The notes beneath the pieces were generated by a model. That model saw only the letters and a program-made list of their open reading frames with translations, was not told the DNA's origin and did no database searches. The translations under genes and the position numbers were made by a program. From NCBI GenBank assembly GCA_023390055.1, contig JAEWDP010000022.1, positions 1 through 13,754 of the forward strand: a DNA stretch of 13,754 nucleotides, written 5' to 3'. The stretch comes from Pseudomonadota bacterium (GTDB taxonomy: Bacteria; Pseudomonadota; Alphaproteobacteria; Rhizobiales; Rhizobiaceae). Positions 7,723 to 13,754 of this stretch are shown piece by piece (the first letter of the stretch is position 1; each line of letters starts with the position of its first letter).

Positions 7723-8988
7723 TCAGATGAGCGCACCTTGCGTTGTCAGCGCTCGACGAACGTCACTCACCTGGACGACACCACTGGCTGCCAGTTTCGC
7801 AGCGGCAATACCTGCAGCATGACCCGTCGCAAATGCTGTTCCCATCACACGCACGGAACCGTAGGCGACCGGGTCGGCACCGATGGTACGGCCTGCAAGA
7901 AACAGATTATCGCAACCTGAAGCCCGTAGTGCTTCAAGTGGAATGTCCGCAAAGCCCTGGCCACCAAGATCAACGAAGCGTGCACGCCCTGGAGCCTCAT
8001 GGACTTCCATGGGCCAGGCCGCACGCGCTACACCATCTGAACGCCTTGTACCGTCAGTCAGGGCTTGGCCGGTCACATCTTCACATGAGCGGGGGCGTCT
8101 TGTCTCACGGATGCCCAGTTGAGGACCCGTGGAAAGGATATGAGCCTTCTCGAACCCGGGCATCCTTTGCAAGAGAGCAAGATTGCGCCATGCCTGTCTC
8201 CTCGCTTGCTGTTCTGCCTTGCCAAGACAGGTCCCGCTCAGGCCATCGGTTTCAACGTCAACAGACATCCACCAGTAGTCATCTGATAGTGGCAGCCGAA
8301 ACATCACGCCGCCATCTGTACGATGGATCTGGTCCTTCGCGGTGGCATTGTGCTCGGCGATAATGGCAGTGAGCATCTCACGATCAAAGTTTGCATCACC
8401 TGAGACACCGCCAATTCGAATGGGCAATGACGCGGGCTGAACCTTGTCGCCTCTTCTGCTGTCCACACTCAGGGGTACGCCGGCAAGGCTTGCCAATGTT
8501 GCTTCACCACTTGCGTCAACGAATGCGTCTGCGCTCACCTCATAGCAGCCAGCGTGGTCGTTCACGGTTATCGCGTCAATTCCGGAACTTCCTTTCGAAA
8601 CAGAGACCGCGCAGCTGTGAAGGACCGTATCAAGGCCCTTACATTCGACCAGCTGATCGAAGGCAAATTTCACCGCCTCCGCATCCAGCATGATGATCCA
8701 GTTGCCGCTTTTCGACACGATTGGAGCAATATCCTGACCAACGGCCACCAAATGGCCGAGCAAGTCGGCACCAATACCACCAACGGCTGCGACAGGACGG
8801 ACGCCCTTCAGGAAGAAGCCACAATAGGCCAGGACAAGCGCATTTGCCGCCGCCCCTCCCAGAAAACCGTATCGTTCGATCAGCAGCACCCGCGCTCCCG
8901 AACGAGCGGCTGCGACGGCGGAGCTGGTGCCAGCTGCCCCTCCTCCGAGCACGACAACATCAAAATGGCCGCCACGTATGCTCTTCAT
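7723..8988 (-). CDS. FAD-dependent oxidoreductase (FAD_oxidored-like, substrate unknown)
   Basis: Predicted cytoplasmic flavoenzyme of 421 aa. The N-terminal Rossmann fold has DVVVLGGGAAGTSSA (residues 10-24), with the GxGxxG-type loop at 15-20 and the ribose-binding acid E38 in LLIERYGFLGG. A second FAD contact, NLFLAGRTIGADPVAYGSVRVM, lies near the C-terminus, followed by a helix rich in Gly, Ala and His. The middle part (DAEAVKFAFDQLVE and the DASGEATLASLAGVP block) is typical of the FAD_oxidored/glucose-inhibited-division-like superfamily. I cannot name the substrate. Two starts are possible: the ATG at 8988, or a TTG at 9000 adding four residues. AGAGG touches the TTG and is 12 nt from the ATG; ATG is preferred, without strong evidence. 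It diverges from the LysR gene with a LysR-type box between, so the regulator very likely controls it. Confidence 0.85.
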   Translation of the reverse strand: MKSIRGGHFDVVVLGGGAAGTSSAVAAARSGARVLLIERYGFLGGAAANALVLAYCGFFLKGVRPVAAVGGIGADLLGHLVAVGQDIAPIVSKSGNWIIMLDAEAVKFAFDQLVECKGLDTVLHSCAVSVSKGSSGIDAITVNDHAGCYEVSADAFVDASGEATLASLAGVPLSVDSRRGDKVQPASLPIRIGGVSGDANFDREMLTAIIAEHNATAKDQIHRTDGGVMFRLPLSDDYWWMSVDVETDGLSGTCLGKAEQQARRQAWRNLALLQRMPGFEKAHILSTGPQLGIRETRRPRSCEDVTGQALTDGTRRSDGVARAAWPMEVHEAPGRARFVDLGGQGFADIPLEALRASGCDNLFLAGRTIGADPVAYGSVRVMGTAFATGHAAGIAAAKLAASGVVQVSDVRRALTTQGALI

Positions 8989-9046
8989 ATCGTCGATCAA
9001 CCTCTACACATGCTCCAAGGATAATGGCGGAACTCATTGACACAAC

Positions 9047-9075
9047 CATAGATTCTGAGGCAGTCTATAAGTCAA
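9047..9075 (-). promoter_or_regulatory. Candidate promoter for the FAD oxidoreductase gene
   Basis: On the minus strand, TTGACT (9075-9070) is followed after 17 nt by TCTATG (9052-9047), with the start codon about 58 nt further on. The -35 is 5 of 6 to consensus; the -10 is poor (3 of 6), as expected of a promoter that needs an activator. The -35 lies inside the symmetric box at 9065-9083, so a bound LysR protein could block or contact polymerase. Confidence 0.35.
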
Positions 9076-9083
9076 ATTTATAG
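9065..9083. promoter_or_regulatory. Symmetric LysR-type operator in the divergent oxidoreductase/LysR intergenic region
   Basis: CTATAA-N7-TTATAG is a perfect 6-bp dyad. It contains the T-N11-A core (T at 9068, A at 9080) that LysR-family proteins recognise. It sits between the divergent FAD oxidoreductase and LysR starts, 13 nt before the regulator's TTG, where an autoregulatory recognition site would be expected. A plus-strand TTGACA at 9037-9042 lies nearby but has no -10 at normal spacing. Confidence 0.55.
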
Positions 9084-9096
9084 TTGGGTTACACAC

Positions 9097-10041
9097 TTGC
9101 AGAGTCCCAGGCTCAAGGAACGCCAGATCGAGATCTTTCGAACGGTCATGGGCACAAATTCCTTGTCTGCGGCCGCTGCCCATCTTGGCGTCTCTCAGCC
9201 GAGTGTTTCGATTGCGATCAAACGGCTGGAAGATCAGCTCGGCATCGCACTTTTCGACCGGATTTCCGGACGCCTCGTACCCACCGAGGAAGCAAGGCTG
9301 ATCTTCAGGGAAGTAGACCGCGTTCATCAGCAGTCTGAGATGCTGTCGGAGATGGTCTATTCGATCGCGCGCGGCGATACATCCGTTTTCCGTTTCGGCG
9401 CCACGCCAAGCCTTGGAATACGGCTGATACCAAAGGCCCTGAAACAGCTGCAGCGCGAACGCGTCGCTGGTACCTATTACGCCGATTCCCTTTCACAACG
9501 TGATATGCGCGACTACCTGCTCTTCGGTCGCGGATCCTGCGTTGCGACGATCGCCGAAGTCAACGACCCGGTCATCGACACTGTGAAATTCGCCGAAACC
9601 GGCCTGGTCTGCATCGTGCCTGCAGACCACCCCCTGGCACGGCAATCTGTCGTAAGGCCGCAGGACCTCGATCGCGAGACGTTGATCTCCTTTGCGCCAA
9701 TGACAACCCACGGCCTGCTGATTGACGAAACGTTCAAACAGGCGAATGCCGTTCGCAAAACCGCCATCTATGTTCACTTTGTAGAGGCCGCACTTGCGTT
9801 TGTCACGGAACGGATCGGCATTACGATCCTGGATGGCTTTTCTGCGCTGGGCTGCGGCATCCAGGGGCTGGTCGCAATCCCCATTGCCGAAAGTGTCACT
9901 GTCTCTGCTTATGTCCATGCGTATCGGCTTCGGCCCCGCCCGGCAGGTGTCGACAGCCTGGTGAGAGCATTGCGCAATGCGATCACGGACGCCGCCACGA
10001 ATAACCCGGAAGGAATGGTCAGCACATGGATCGACCAGTAG
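9097..10041 (+). CDS. LysR-family transcriptional regulator
   Basis: DNA-binding regulator of 314 aa, the usual size. The winged helix-turn-helix is at about residues 6-65, with the family pattern SLSAAAAHLGVSQPSVSIAIKRLEDQLG followed by LFDR and the wing Gly (GRLVPTEEA). A linker helix and a periplasmic-binding-protein-like effector domain (about 95-305) follow. The only start compatible with a full HTH is a TTG at 9097; no ATG or GTG lies in frame before M18, and no Shine-Dalgarno is visible, so translation may be weak or the message leaderless. The gene diverges from the FAD oxidoreductase gene, and its last 16 nt overlap the start of the alpha/beta hydrolase gene, so those two are cotranscribed. 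It likely controls the oxidoreductase, hydrolase and probably the ABC importer in response to their substrate. The effector cannot be read from sequence. Confidence 0.92.
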   Translation: MQSPRLKERQIEIFRTVMGTNSLSAAAAHLGVSQPSVSIAIKRLEDQLGIALFDRISGRLVPTEEARLIFREVDRVHQQSEMLSEMVYSIARGDTSVFRFGATPSLGIRLIPKALKQLQRERVAGTYYADSLSQRDMRDYLLFGRGSCVATIAEVNDPVIDTVKFAETGLVCIVPADHPLARQSVVRPQDLDRETLISFAPMTTHGLLIDETFKQANAVRKTAIYVHFVEAALAFVTERIGITILDGFSALGCGIQGLVAIPIAESVTVSAYVHAYRLRPRPAGVDSLVRALRNAITDAATNNPEGMVSTWIDQ

Positions 10042-10940
10042 ATTCGCTTTTCCCTGGCTTCAACCCGCAACAGATCAGGCTTTCAGAAACCGAAATTGCC
10101 GCACTGGTCGGTGGATCAGGGCCAGCCGTACTCCTGTTACACGGATATCCACAGACACGGGCAGCCTGGCATCGGATTGCACCAGCACTCACCGACAGCC
10201 ATACCGTCATTGTCCCCGATCTTCCAGGATATGGAAGAAGCCGCATCATCGGAGCGCCTGATGGCTCTGGTTCCAAGAAGTGGATGGCACGGCAGCTTCA
10301 AGCGATGATGCACGAACTTGGCCACCGTCAGTTTGTCGTCGCGGGACACGATCGCGGGGGCCGTGTCGGATACCGGATGGCACTCGATTTCCCTGATAAG
10401 GTTATCGGGTTTGTTTCAATCACCGTCGTCCCAACCCCGGAGATGTGGGAAGGTTCGAACAAGGCTTTTGGCATGGGAGCCTGGCACTGGTTCATGATGG
10501 CTCAACCGGCGCCATTACCTGAAACTCTCATGGCTGCATCCCCTCGTTTCCTTGTCGACGACACGCTCGAAAGGATGGCAGGCGGGCTTACCAGGCTTCA
10601 TCCACTTGCGCTTGAAGATTACCGCATGGCCTTTGACAATTCGCACGTGCGCCACGCAATGTGCGAAGACTATCGCGCTGGCGCCACAAAGGACGAGGAT
10701 GACGATCTTGCCGACCGCATGGCCGGAAGACGCATTCAGGCACCGGTTCTCGTCCTGTGGGAAGAGGGTCGCCGCTATGGTGGTGGTCGCGAACCACTCG
10801 ATATCTGGGCGGATTGGGCAGATGCCGCACAAGGCAAAGGCATGCCAGGTGGACATCTGTTGCCCGAAACGGCCTCCGATGAAGTCCTTTCTGAATTATT
10901 GCCATTTCTAAGAAGAACAACGGATCGCCAGGATTGTTGA
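10026..10940 (+). CDS. Alpha/beta hydrolase of the haloacetate (fluoroacetate) dehalogenase family, with altered catalytic acid
   Basis: Predicted cytoplasmic hydrolase of 304 aa, the family's usual length. It shows the oxyanion motif HGYPQT (39-44), the nucleophile elbow GHDRGGR with nucleophile D109, the carboxylate-binding arginines R110 and R113, the halide-pocket residues H154-W155 (AWHWF) and Y216 (CEDYRAG), and the catalytic H277 (GGHLLPE). Compared from memory with the Rhodopseudomonas fluoroacetate dehalogenase RPA1163, the acid D134 is Thr133 here (SITVVPT), and pocket residues W185 and Y141 are Met184 and Met140. The enzyme may still hydrolyse a carboxylate-bearing substrate, but fluoroacetate dehalogenation is doubtful. 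The start ATG lies inside the end of the LysR gene (16-nt overlap), with GGAAGGA 11 nt upstream. The neighbouring importer and oxidoreductase suggest a role in breakdown of an imported organic acid. Confidence 0.88.
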   Translation: MDRPVDSLFPGFNPQQIRLSETEIAALVGGSGPAVLLLHGYPQTRAAWHRIAPALTDSHTVIVPDLPGYGRSRIIGAPDGSGSKKWMARQLQAMMHELGHRQFVVAGHDRGGRVGYRMALDFPDKVIGFVSITVVPTPEMWEGSNKAFGMGAWHWFMMAQPAPLPETLMAASPRFLVDDTLERMAGGLTRLHPLALEDYRMAFDNSHVRHAMCEDYRAGATKDEDDDLADRMAGRRIQAPVLVLWEEGRRYGGGREPLDIWADWADAAQGKGMPGGHLLPETASDEVLSELLPFLRRTTDRQDC

Positions 10941-11086
10941 GCATTTTCTGCCATCAAGCCTAATGTTCACCGAGACGATTGTTGGTACTCTGCACCAGTC
11001 GACGTAAACCTTTTATGATCTAGGTACACAAGTAGTTCAATCGACCAACACTTGCTTGACTCACTAGGCATCTGGGGGATAGCCCC

Positions 11087-11126
11087 GTGCATGTCTATTA
11101 AGCATGAGCTCATCATGATCATGCAC
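11087..11126. repeat. Nested palindromes upstream of the ABC importer (possible operator or leader structure)
   Basis: An outer inverted repeat GTGCATG (11087-11093) / CATGCAC (11120-11126) encloses two perfect 10-bp palindromes: ATGAGCTCAT (11104-11113) and CATGATCATG (11114-11123). A GGGG/CCCC mini-stem at 11075-11086 lies just before. The whole lies in the 258-nt gap before the binding-protein gene, about 75-110 nt from its start. Dyads of this kind suit a regulator site or a structured mRNA leader. I could not match it to a known riboswitch. The rest of the gap (10941-11086) has a weak -10-like TATGAT at 11014-11019 and a TTGACT at 11056-11061, but no clear paired promoter. Confidence 0.4.
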
Positions 11127-11198
11127 GCTATGTTCAATATGCCCAAACGGCAACAAACCAGCAGCGCCAAAAGGCCTGCCTATCGGAGAAAATTGAAG

Positions 11199-12221
11199 AT
11201 GAACTGGATCCTGAACCGCCGGCAGGCACTTATGGGCATGGGTGCCGTTGGCGCAGCAGCTTCCCTCGGCCTTCCCGCTCGAGCTGCAACCCGTAATCTT
11301 GCAGTTCTGCACCTCGCCAGTCATTCGCCGAGCTTCATCGCCTATGAGCGTGGATACTACAAGGAAGCAGGCCTGGATATCGACTTGAAGTTCTTCGAGG
11401 CAGCTCAGCCCATGGCTGTCGCGATCGCGTCCGGAGATGCAGACTTTGGTGTTACCGCCATGAGTGGCGGTCTGATCAGCCTGGCGCAAAAAGACGCCGT
11501 CAAGGTTTTCGGTGGCGCGCTTACGGAAGAAGAAGGCACGCCTGGCGCAATCATAATTGCATCTAATCAGGCATATGAAGCAGGCCTGACTGATCCTTCC
11601 AAACTCGCAGGCAAGAGCTTCGGCATCACGACTGCCGGTTCCTCATTCCATTTCATGGCACACAAGATCGCCCAGGCAAACGGGATCGACCTTGCAGACA
11701 TTCAATTGCGCCCGCTGCAAAAGCTCGGTGCCATTGTCGGGGCTATCTCGACCGGCCAGATCGATGCCTGGGCCATCCAGCCCAATGTTGCCAAGAAGCT
11801 GATCCGGGAAGGCGCCGTCAAGCAGATTGGGCTCGTATCCGACTATGCTCCAAACTATCAGGTGACGACGGCCTTCACTTCAACAAAGAACGCCCAGAAT
11901 GAACGCGATCTCGTCAGTTCTTTCGTAACCGCCTATTCCAGGGCAATCGCAGACTACAATGCTGCTTTCGTCGACAATACAGCCGATGACGCGGAGCGCG
12001 ACGCACTGGCAAAGATCGTACATAAGTATGTCGAAAGCGACAGCCCCTTTGAGACTGCAAAACAGAACCTCATTGATGGAGCAATGCGCGTCAACCAGGG
12101 TCTGGCTCTCTCGCTGGACAGCTGCCTTGAACAGCTCGAATGGTTCAAGTCTGAAGGCATGGTCAAGGACGAGATTACAAAAGAGCAGCTCTTTGACACG
12201 TCGTTCGTCGAGATCATCTGA
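11199..12221 (+). CDS. ABC importer substrate-binding protein, SsuA/TauA/NMT1-like
   Basis: Exported binding protein of 340 aa that would capture the substrate and deliver it to the two downstream components. The start ATG at 11199 is chosen because GGAG lies 10 nt upstream and the protein then begins directly with a signal peptide: LNRRQALMGMG (twin-arginine-like, residues 5-15), a hydrophobic Ala/Gly stretch, and likely cleavage after ARA-A near residue 30. The frame is open back to 11052, but that would put about 50 polar residues before the signal. The mature part has the family pattern: SPSFIAYERGYYKEAGLDIDL (43-63), ASGDADFGV (77-85), KLAGKSFGI (135-143) and GAISTGQIDAWAI. Relatives bind sulfonates, taurine, nitrate or pyrimidines; I cannot assign the ligand. 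The family and adjacent catabolic genes suggest a small organic anion. Confidence 0.92.
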   Translation: MNWILNRRQALMGMGAVGAAASLGLPARAATRNLAVLHLASHSPSFIAYERGYYKEAGLDIDLKFFEAAQPMAVAIASGDADFGVTAMSGGLISLAQKDAVKVFGGALTEEEGTPGAIIIASNQAYEAGLTDPSKLAGKSFGITTAGSSFHFMAHKIAQANGIDLADIQLRPLQKLGAIVGAISTGQIDAWAIQPNVAKKLIREGAVKQIGLVSDYAPNYQVTTAFTSTKNAQNERDLVSSFVTAYSRAIADYNAAFVDNTADDAERDALAKIVHKYVESDSPFETAKQNLIDGAMRVNQGLALSLDSCLEQLEWFKSEGMVKDEITKEQLFDTSFVEII

Positions 12222-12241
12222 TCGACTGGCGCTTATCACGA

Positions 12242-12263
12242 CGGAGGCCTTGCCGGGCCTCCG
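12242..12263 (+). promoter_or_regulatory. GC-rich hairpin between binding-protein and ATPase genes
   Basis: CGGAGGCC, a 6-nt loop, then GGCCTCCG: a perfect 8-bp stem in the 54-nt gap, 20 nt after the binding-protein stop. No T-run follows, so it need not end transcription. A stem here often protects the 3' end of the binding-protein message or partially attenuates, so that more binding protein is made than ATPase and permease. The ATPase ribosome-binding region (GGGGG at 12267-12271) follows directly. Confidence 0.6.
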
Positions 12264-12275
12264 ACCGGGGGTTCG

Positions 12276-13043
12276 ATGCACCTGAAGCTTAATAATATCA
12301 GCCATTCCTACGGATCAGTCGAAGTTCTTGACGATATTTCGCTTGATATCCCGCAGGGGCAGATTGCATGCCTTATTGGCCCCTCTGGCTGCGGAAAATC
12401 CACTTTGTTGCGGTTTTTGGGCGGACTGGAGCGACCATTCTCGGGTGAGGTTTTGCAGGTCGGTCAACCGCCTGCGGATTCGCTGAACCCTTTGACTTAC
12501 GTCTTTCAGCATTTTGCTTTGCTTCCCTGGCGAACGGTCGAGGGCAACATCAAGCTGGTACTTGAAGACCATGGTCTGTCTGCCCGCGAAATGGACGAGA
12601 TCGTCAAGGACGTTCTCGAGCGCACCCGCCTTTCGGACTTCCATAACGCACTCCCCAAGCAGCTCTCAGGCGGCATGCGCCAGCGCGTGGCGATCAGCAG
12701 GGCACTTGCGGTGCGCCCTGCGGTAATGTTGATGGATGAGCCACTATCAGCCCTGGACAGTCAGACGCGTGAGCTTTTGATGGATGATCTGATCTCTCTT
12801 TGGACACGCCAGCCTTTCACTTCGGTTTATGTCACCCATAATCTCAATGAGGCGGTCCGGCTGGGACACCGCGTCATCGTACTGTCGCGCCGCCCGGGCC
12901 GTATCCGAGAGATCGTCAACATCGATATGCCTCTCAACGAGCGTCGCCTTGGCAGTCCTGAACTTGAAGAAAAACAGGCACACTTGTGGGCACTGATGCG
13001 TGAAGAAGCCATGGCAGCAGACAAGGAACTGGTCGATGCCTGA
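12276..13043 (+). CDS. ABC importer ATPase, SsuB/TauB-like
   Basis: Cytoplasmic ATP-hydrolysing subunit of 255 aa powering the importer. Motifs in order: Walker A GPSGCGKST (35-43), Q-loop VFQHFALLPW (Q78), signature LSGGMRQR (130-137), Walker B VMLMDEP (150-156), the D-loop SALD, and switch histidine H188 in YVTHNLNEA. FALLPWRTV is characteristic of the nitrate/sulfonate/taurine ATPase group. The start ATG is preceded by a G-rich run at 12267-12271. The last codons overlap the permease start by 8 nt, so the two are translationally coupled. All catalytic motifs are intact. The ligand cannot be deduced from the ATPase. Confidence 0.95.
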   Translation: MHLKLNNISHSYGSVEVLDDISLDIPQGQIACLIGPSGCGKSTLLRFLGGLERPFSGEVLQVGQPPADSLNPLTYVFQHFALLPWRTVEGNIKLVLEDHGLSAREMDEIVKDVLERTRLSDFHNALPKQLSGGMRQRVAISRALAVRPAVMLMDEPLSALDSQTRELLMDDLISLWTRQPFTSVYVTHNLNEAVRLGHRVIVLSRRPGRIREIVNIDMPLNERRLGSPELEEKQAHLWALMREEAMAADKELVDA

Positions 13044-13754
13044 GGCTATCACGCATTCAAAGTCAATCAATGCAAATGATGGCGGCCTGGTCGATGTTTC
13101 CGTTCGCCCGGTCAGTTTCCGGGGCGGAGGCTTCGCACCCACTCCGGTACGTGGATTGGCAATCATCGTCTTCATTGCCTTGATCGCACTTGCCGAGATT
13201 GGCACGCGCACAGGCATAATCACCAATCTGACGTTGCCTCGACCATCCGCGGTGTTGGAGACTTTCGTTCAACTTTGGAATACCGGTCTGCTGTGGAAGC
13301 ATCTTTTGCCATCATTGCAAAGGCTTCTTGTTGGCGGCGGGATGGGAATAATTGTTGGCGTCTCGCTCGGCGTCATGATCGGCCTGTTCAGCTATGTCCG
13401 CGCAGGTCTTGTTCCCTTGGTGGCTGCCCTGTTTCCTATACCGAAAATCGCTCTGCTACCGCTCTTCGTGATCTGGTTCGGGATCGACGAGATGTCGAAA
13501 TACGCTCTGATCGCCTTTGGAACGTTTACGCCGACCGTGGTTGCGACCTATGGGGCCGTCGACAATGTCGATCGTTCCCTGATCAGGATGGGCCAAAGCT
13601 TTGGCCTCACCTGGTGGTCTATCGTGCGCAAGATCGTACTGCCCGGTGCATTTCCGGCCATCCTGTCCGGTTTGCGCGTATCCATCTCCATCGCAATCAT
13701 TTTGCTCGTTGCAGCCGAAATGCTTGGTGCGCAATACGGTATCGGTTCCTACAT
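13036..13754 (+). CDS. ABC importer permease, SsuC/TauC-like (3' end cut by window edge)
   Basis: Inner-membrane channel subunit; 239 codons are visible before the window ends within a codon. The ATG at 13036 overlaps the end of the ATPase gene by 8 nt. A polar N-terminal tail of about 38 residues precedes the first membrane segment (39-54). Others lie near 98-117, 124-146 and 155-172. The EAA loop that contacts the ATPase reads GQSFGLTWWSIVRKIVLPGA (186-205), followed by PAILSGLRVSISIA, which is diagnostic of BPD-type permeases in the sulfonate/nitrate/taurine group. Family members have about 250-280 residues, so only a short tail lies beyond the edge. The frame is uninterrupted. Confidence 0.95.
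   Translation, partial: MPEAITHSKSINANDGGLVDVSVRPVSFRGGGFAPTPVRGLAIIVFIALIALAEIGTRTGIITNLTLPRPSAVLETFVQLWNTGLLWKHLLPSLQRLLVGGGMGIIVGVSLGVMIGLFSYVRAGLVPLVAALFPIPKIALLPLFVIWFGIDEMSKYALIAFGTFTPTVVATYGAVDNVDRSLIRMGQSFGLTWWSIVRKIVLPGAFPAILSGLRVSISIAIILLVAAEMLGAQYGIGSY

Noticed and set aside
7743..8363. 206-codon plus-strand open frame
   Set aside because: It is antisense to the FAD oxidoreductase, rich in His, Ser and Arg, and without domain-like patterns.
11052..11198. N-terminal extension of the binding protein from the TTG at 11052
   Set aside because: It would put about 50 polar residues before a good signal peptide; the ATG at 11199 has a Shine-Dalgarno and starts at the signal.
10941..11198. 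Riboswitch such as guanidine-I (ykkC) or THI-box before the importer
   Set aside because: Such switches do occur before importers of this class, but I could not find their conserved core motifs here.

Overview
The window looks like chromosome or large-plasmid DNA of a denitrifying alphaproteobacterium, probably Hyphomicrobiales or a relative. The reasons are moderate GC content, a clade I (Tat-exported) NosZ, the compact nosR-nosZ-nosD-nosF order, and an FNR/Dnr-type box in front of nosR. This is inferred from protein style; no database search was possible. There are no rRNA, tRNA, CRISPR or insertion-sequence signals. Most long antisense reading frames are shadows of the genes listed.

Region 1 (1-6471, minus strand) is a nitrous oxide reductase operon: nosR (membrane flavoprotein/Fe-S electron donor), nosZ (the N2O reductase), nosD and nosF (copper/sulfur-site maturation). 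Genes are 11 nt apart (nosR/nosZ) or overlap by 1 nt (nosZ/nosD, TGATG) and 4 nt (nosD/nosF, ATGA). NosF runs off the left edge, and nosY and nosL would be expected beyond it. All seven CuZ histidines and all CuA ligands of NosZ are visible, so the operon looks functional.

Region 2 (6472-7722): a two-repeat ferritin-like (diiron) protein gene diverges from nosR. One FNR/Dnr-type site (TTGAC-N4-ATCAA) lies between them, about 41.5 nt upstream of plausible start sites in both directions, which suggests co-regulation with N2O respiration. A perfect 12-bp inverted repeat lies between this gene and the next, convergent gene.

Region 3 (7723-13754) looks like an uncharacterised uptake and catabolism cluster. 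It holds a FAD-dependent oxidoreductase (minus strand) diverging from a LysR-type regulator, with a symmetric LysR-type box between them. A fluoroacetate-dehalogenase-like alpha/beta hydrolase overlaps the regulator gene. A three-gene SsuA/TauA-type ABC importer follows (binding protein, ATPase, permease cut by the right edge). The hydrolase keeps the nucleophile, carboxylate-binding arginines and halide-pocket residues of the dehalogenase family but appears to have lost the family's catalytic acid (Asp to Thr). The substrate is therefore open; a small organic acid or sulfonate-like anion is the best guess from context.
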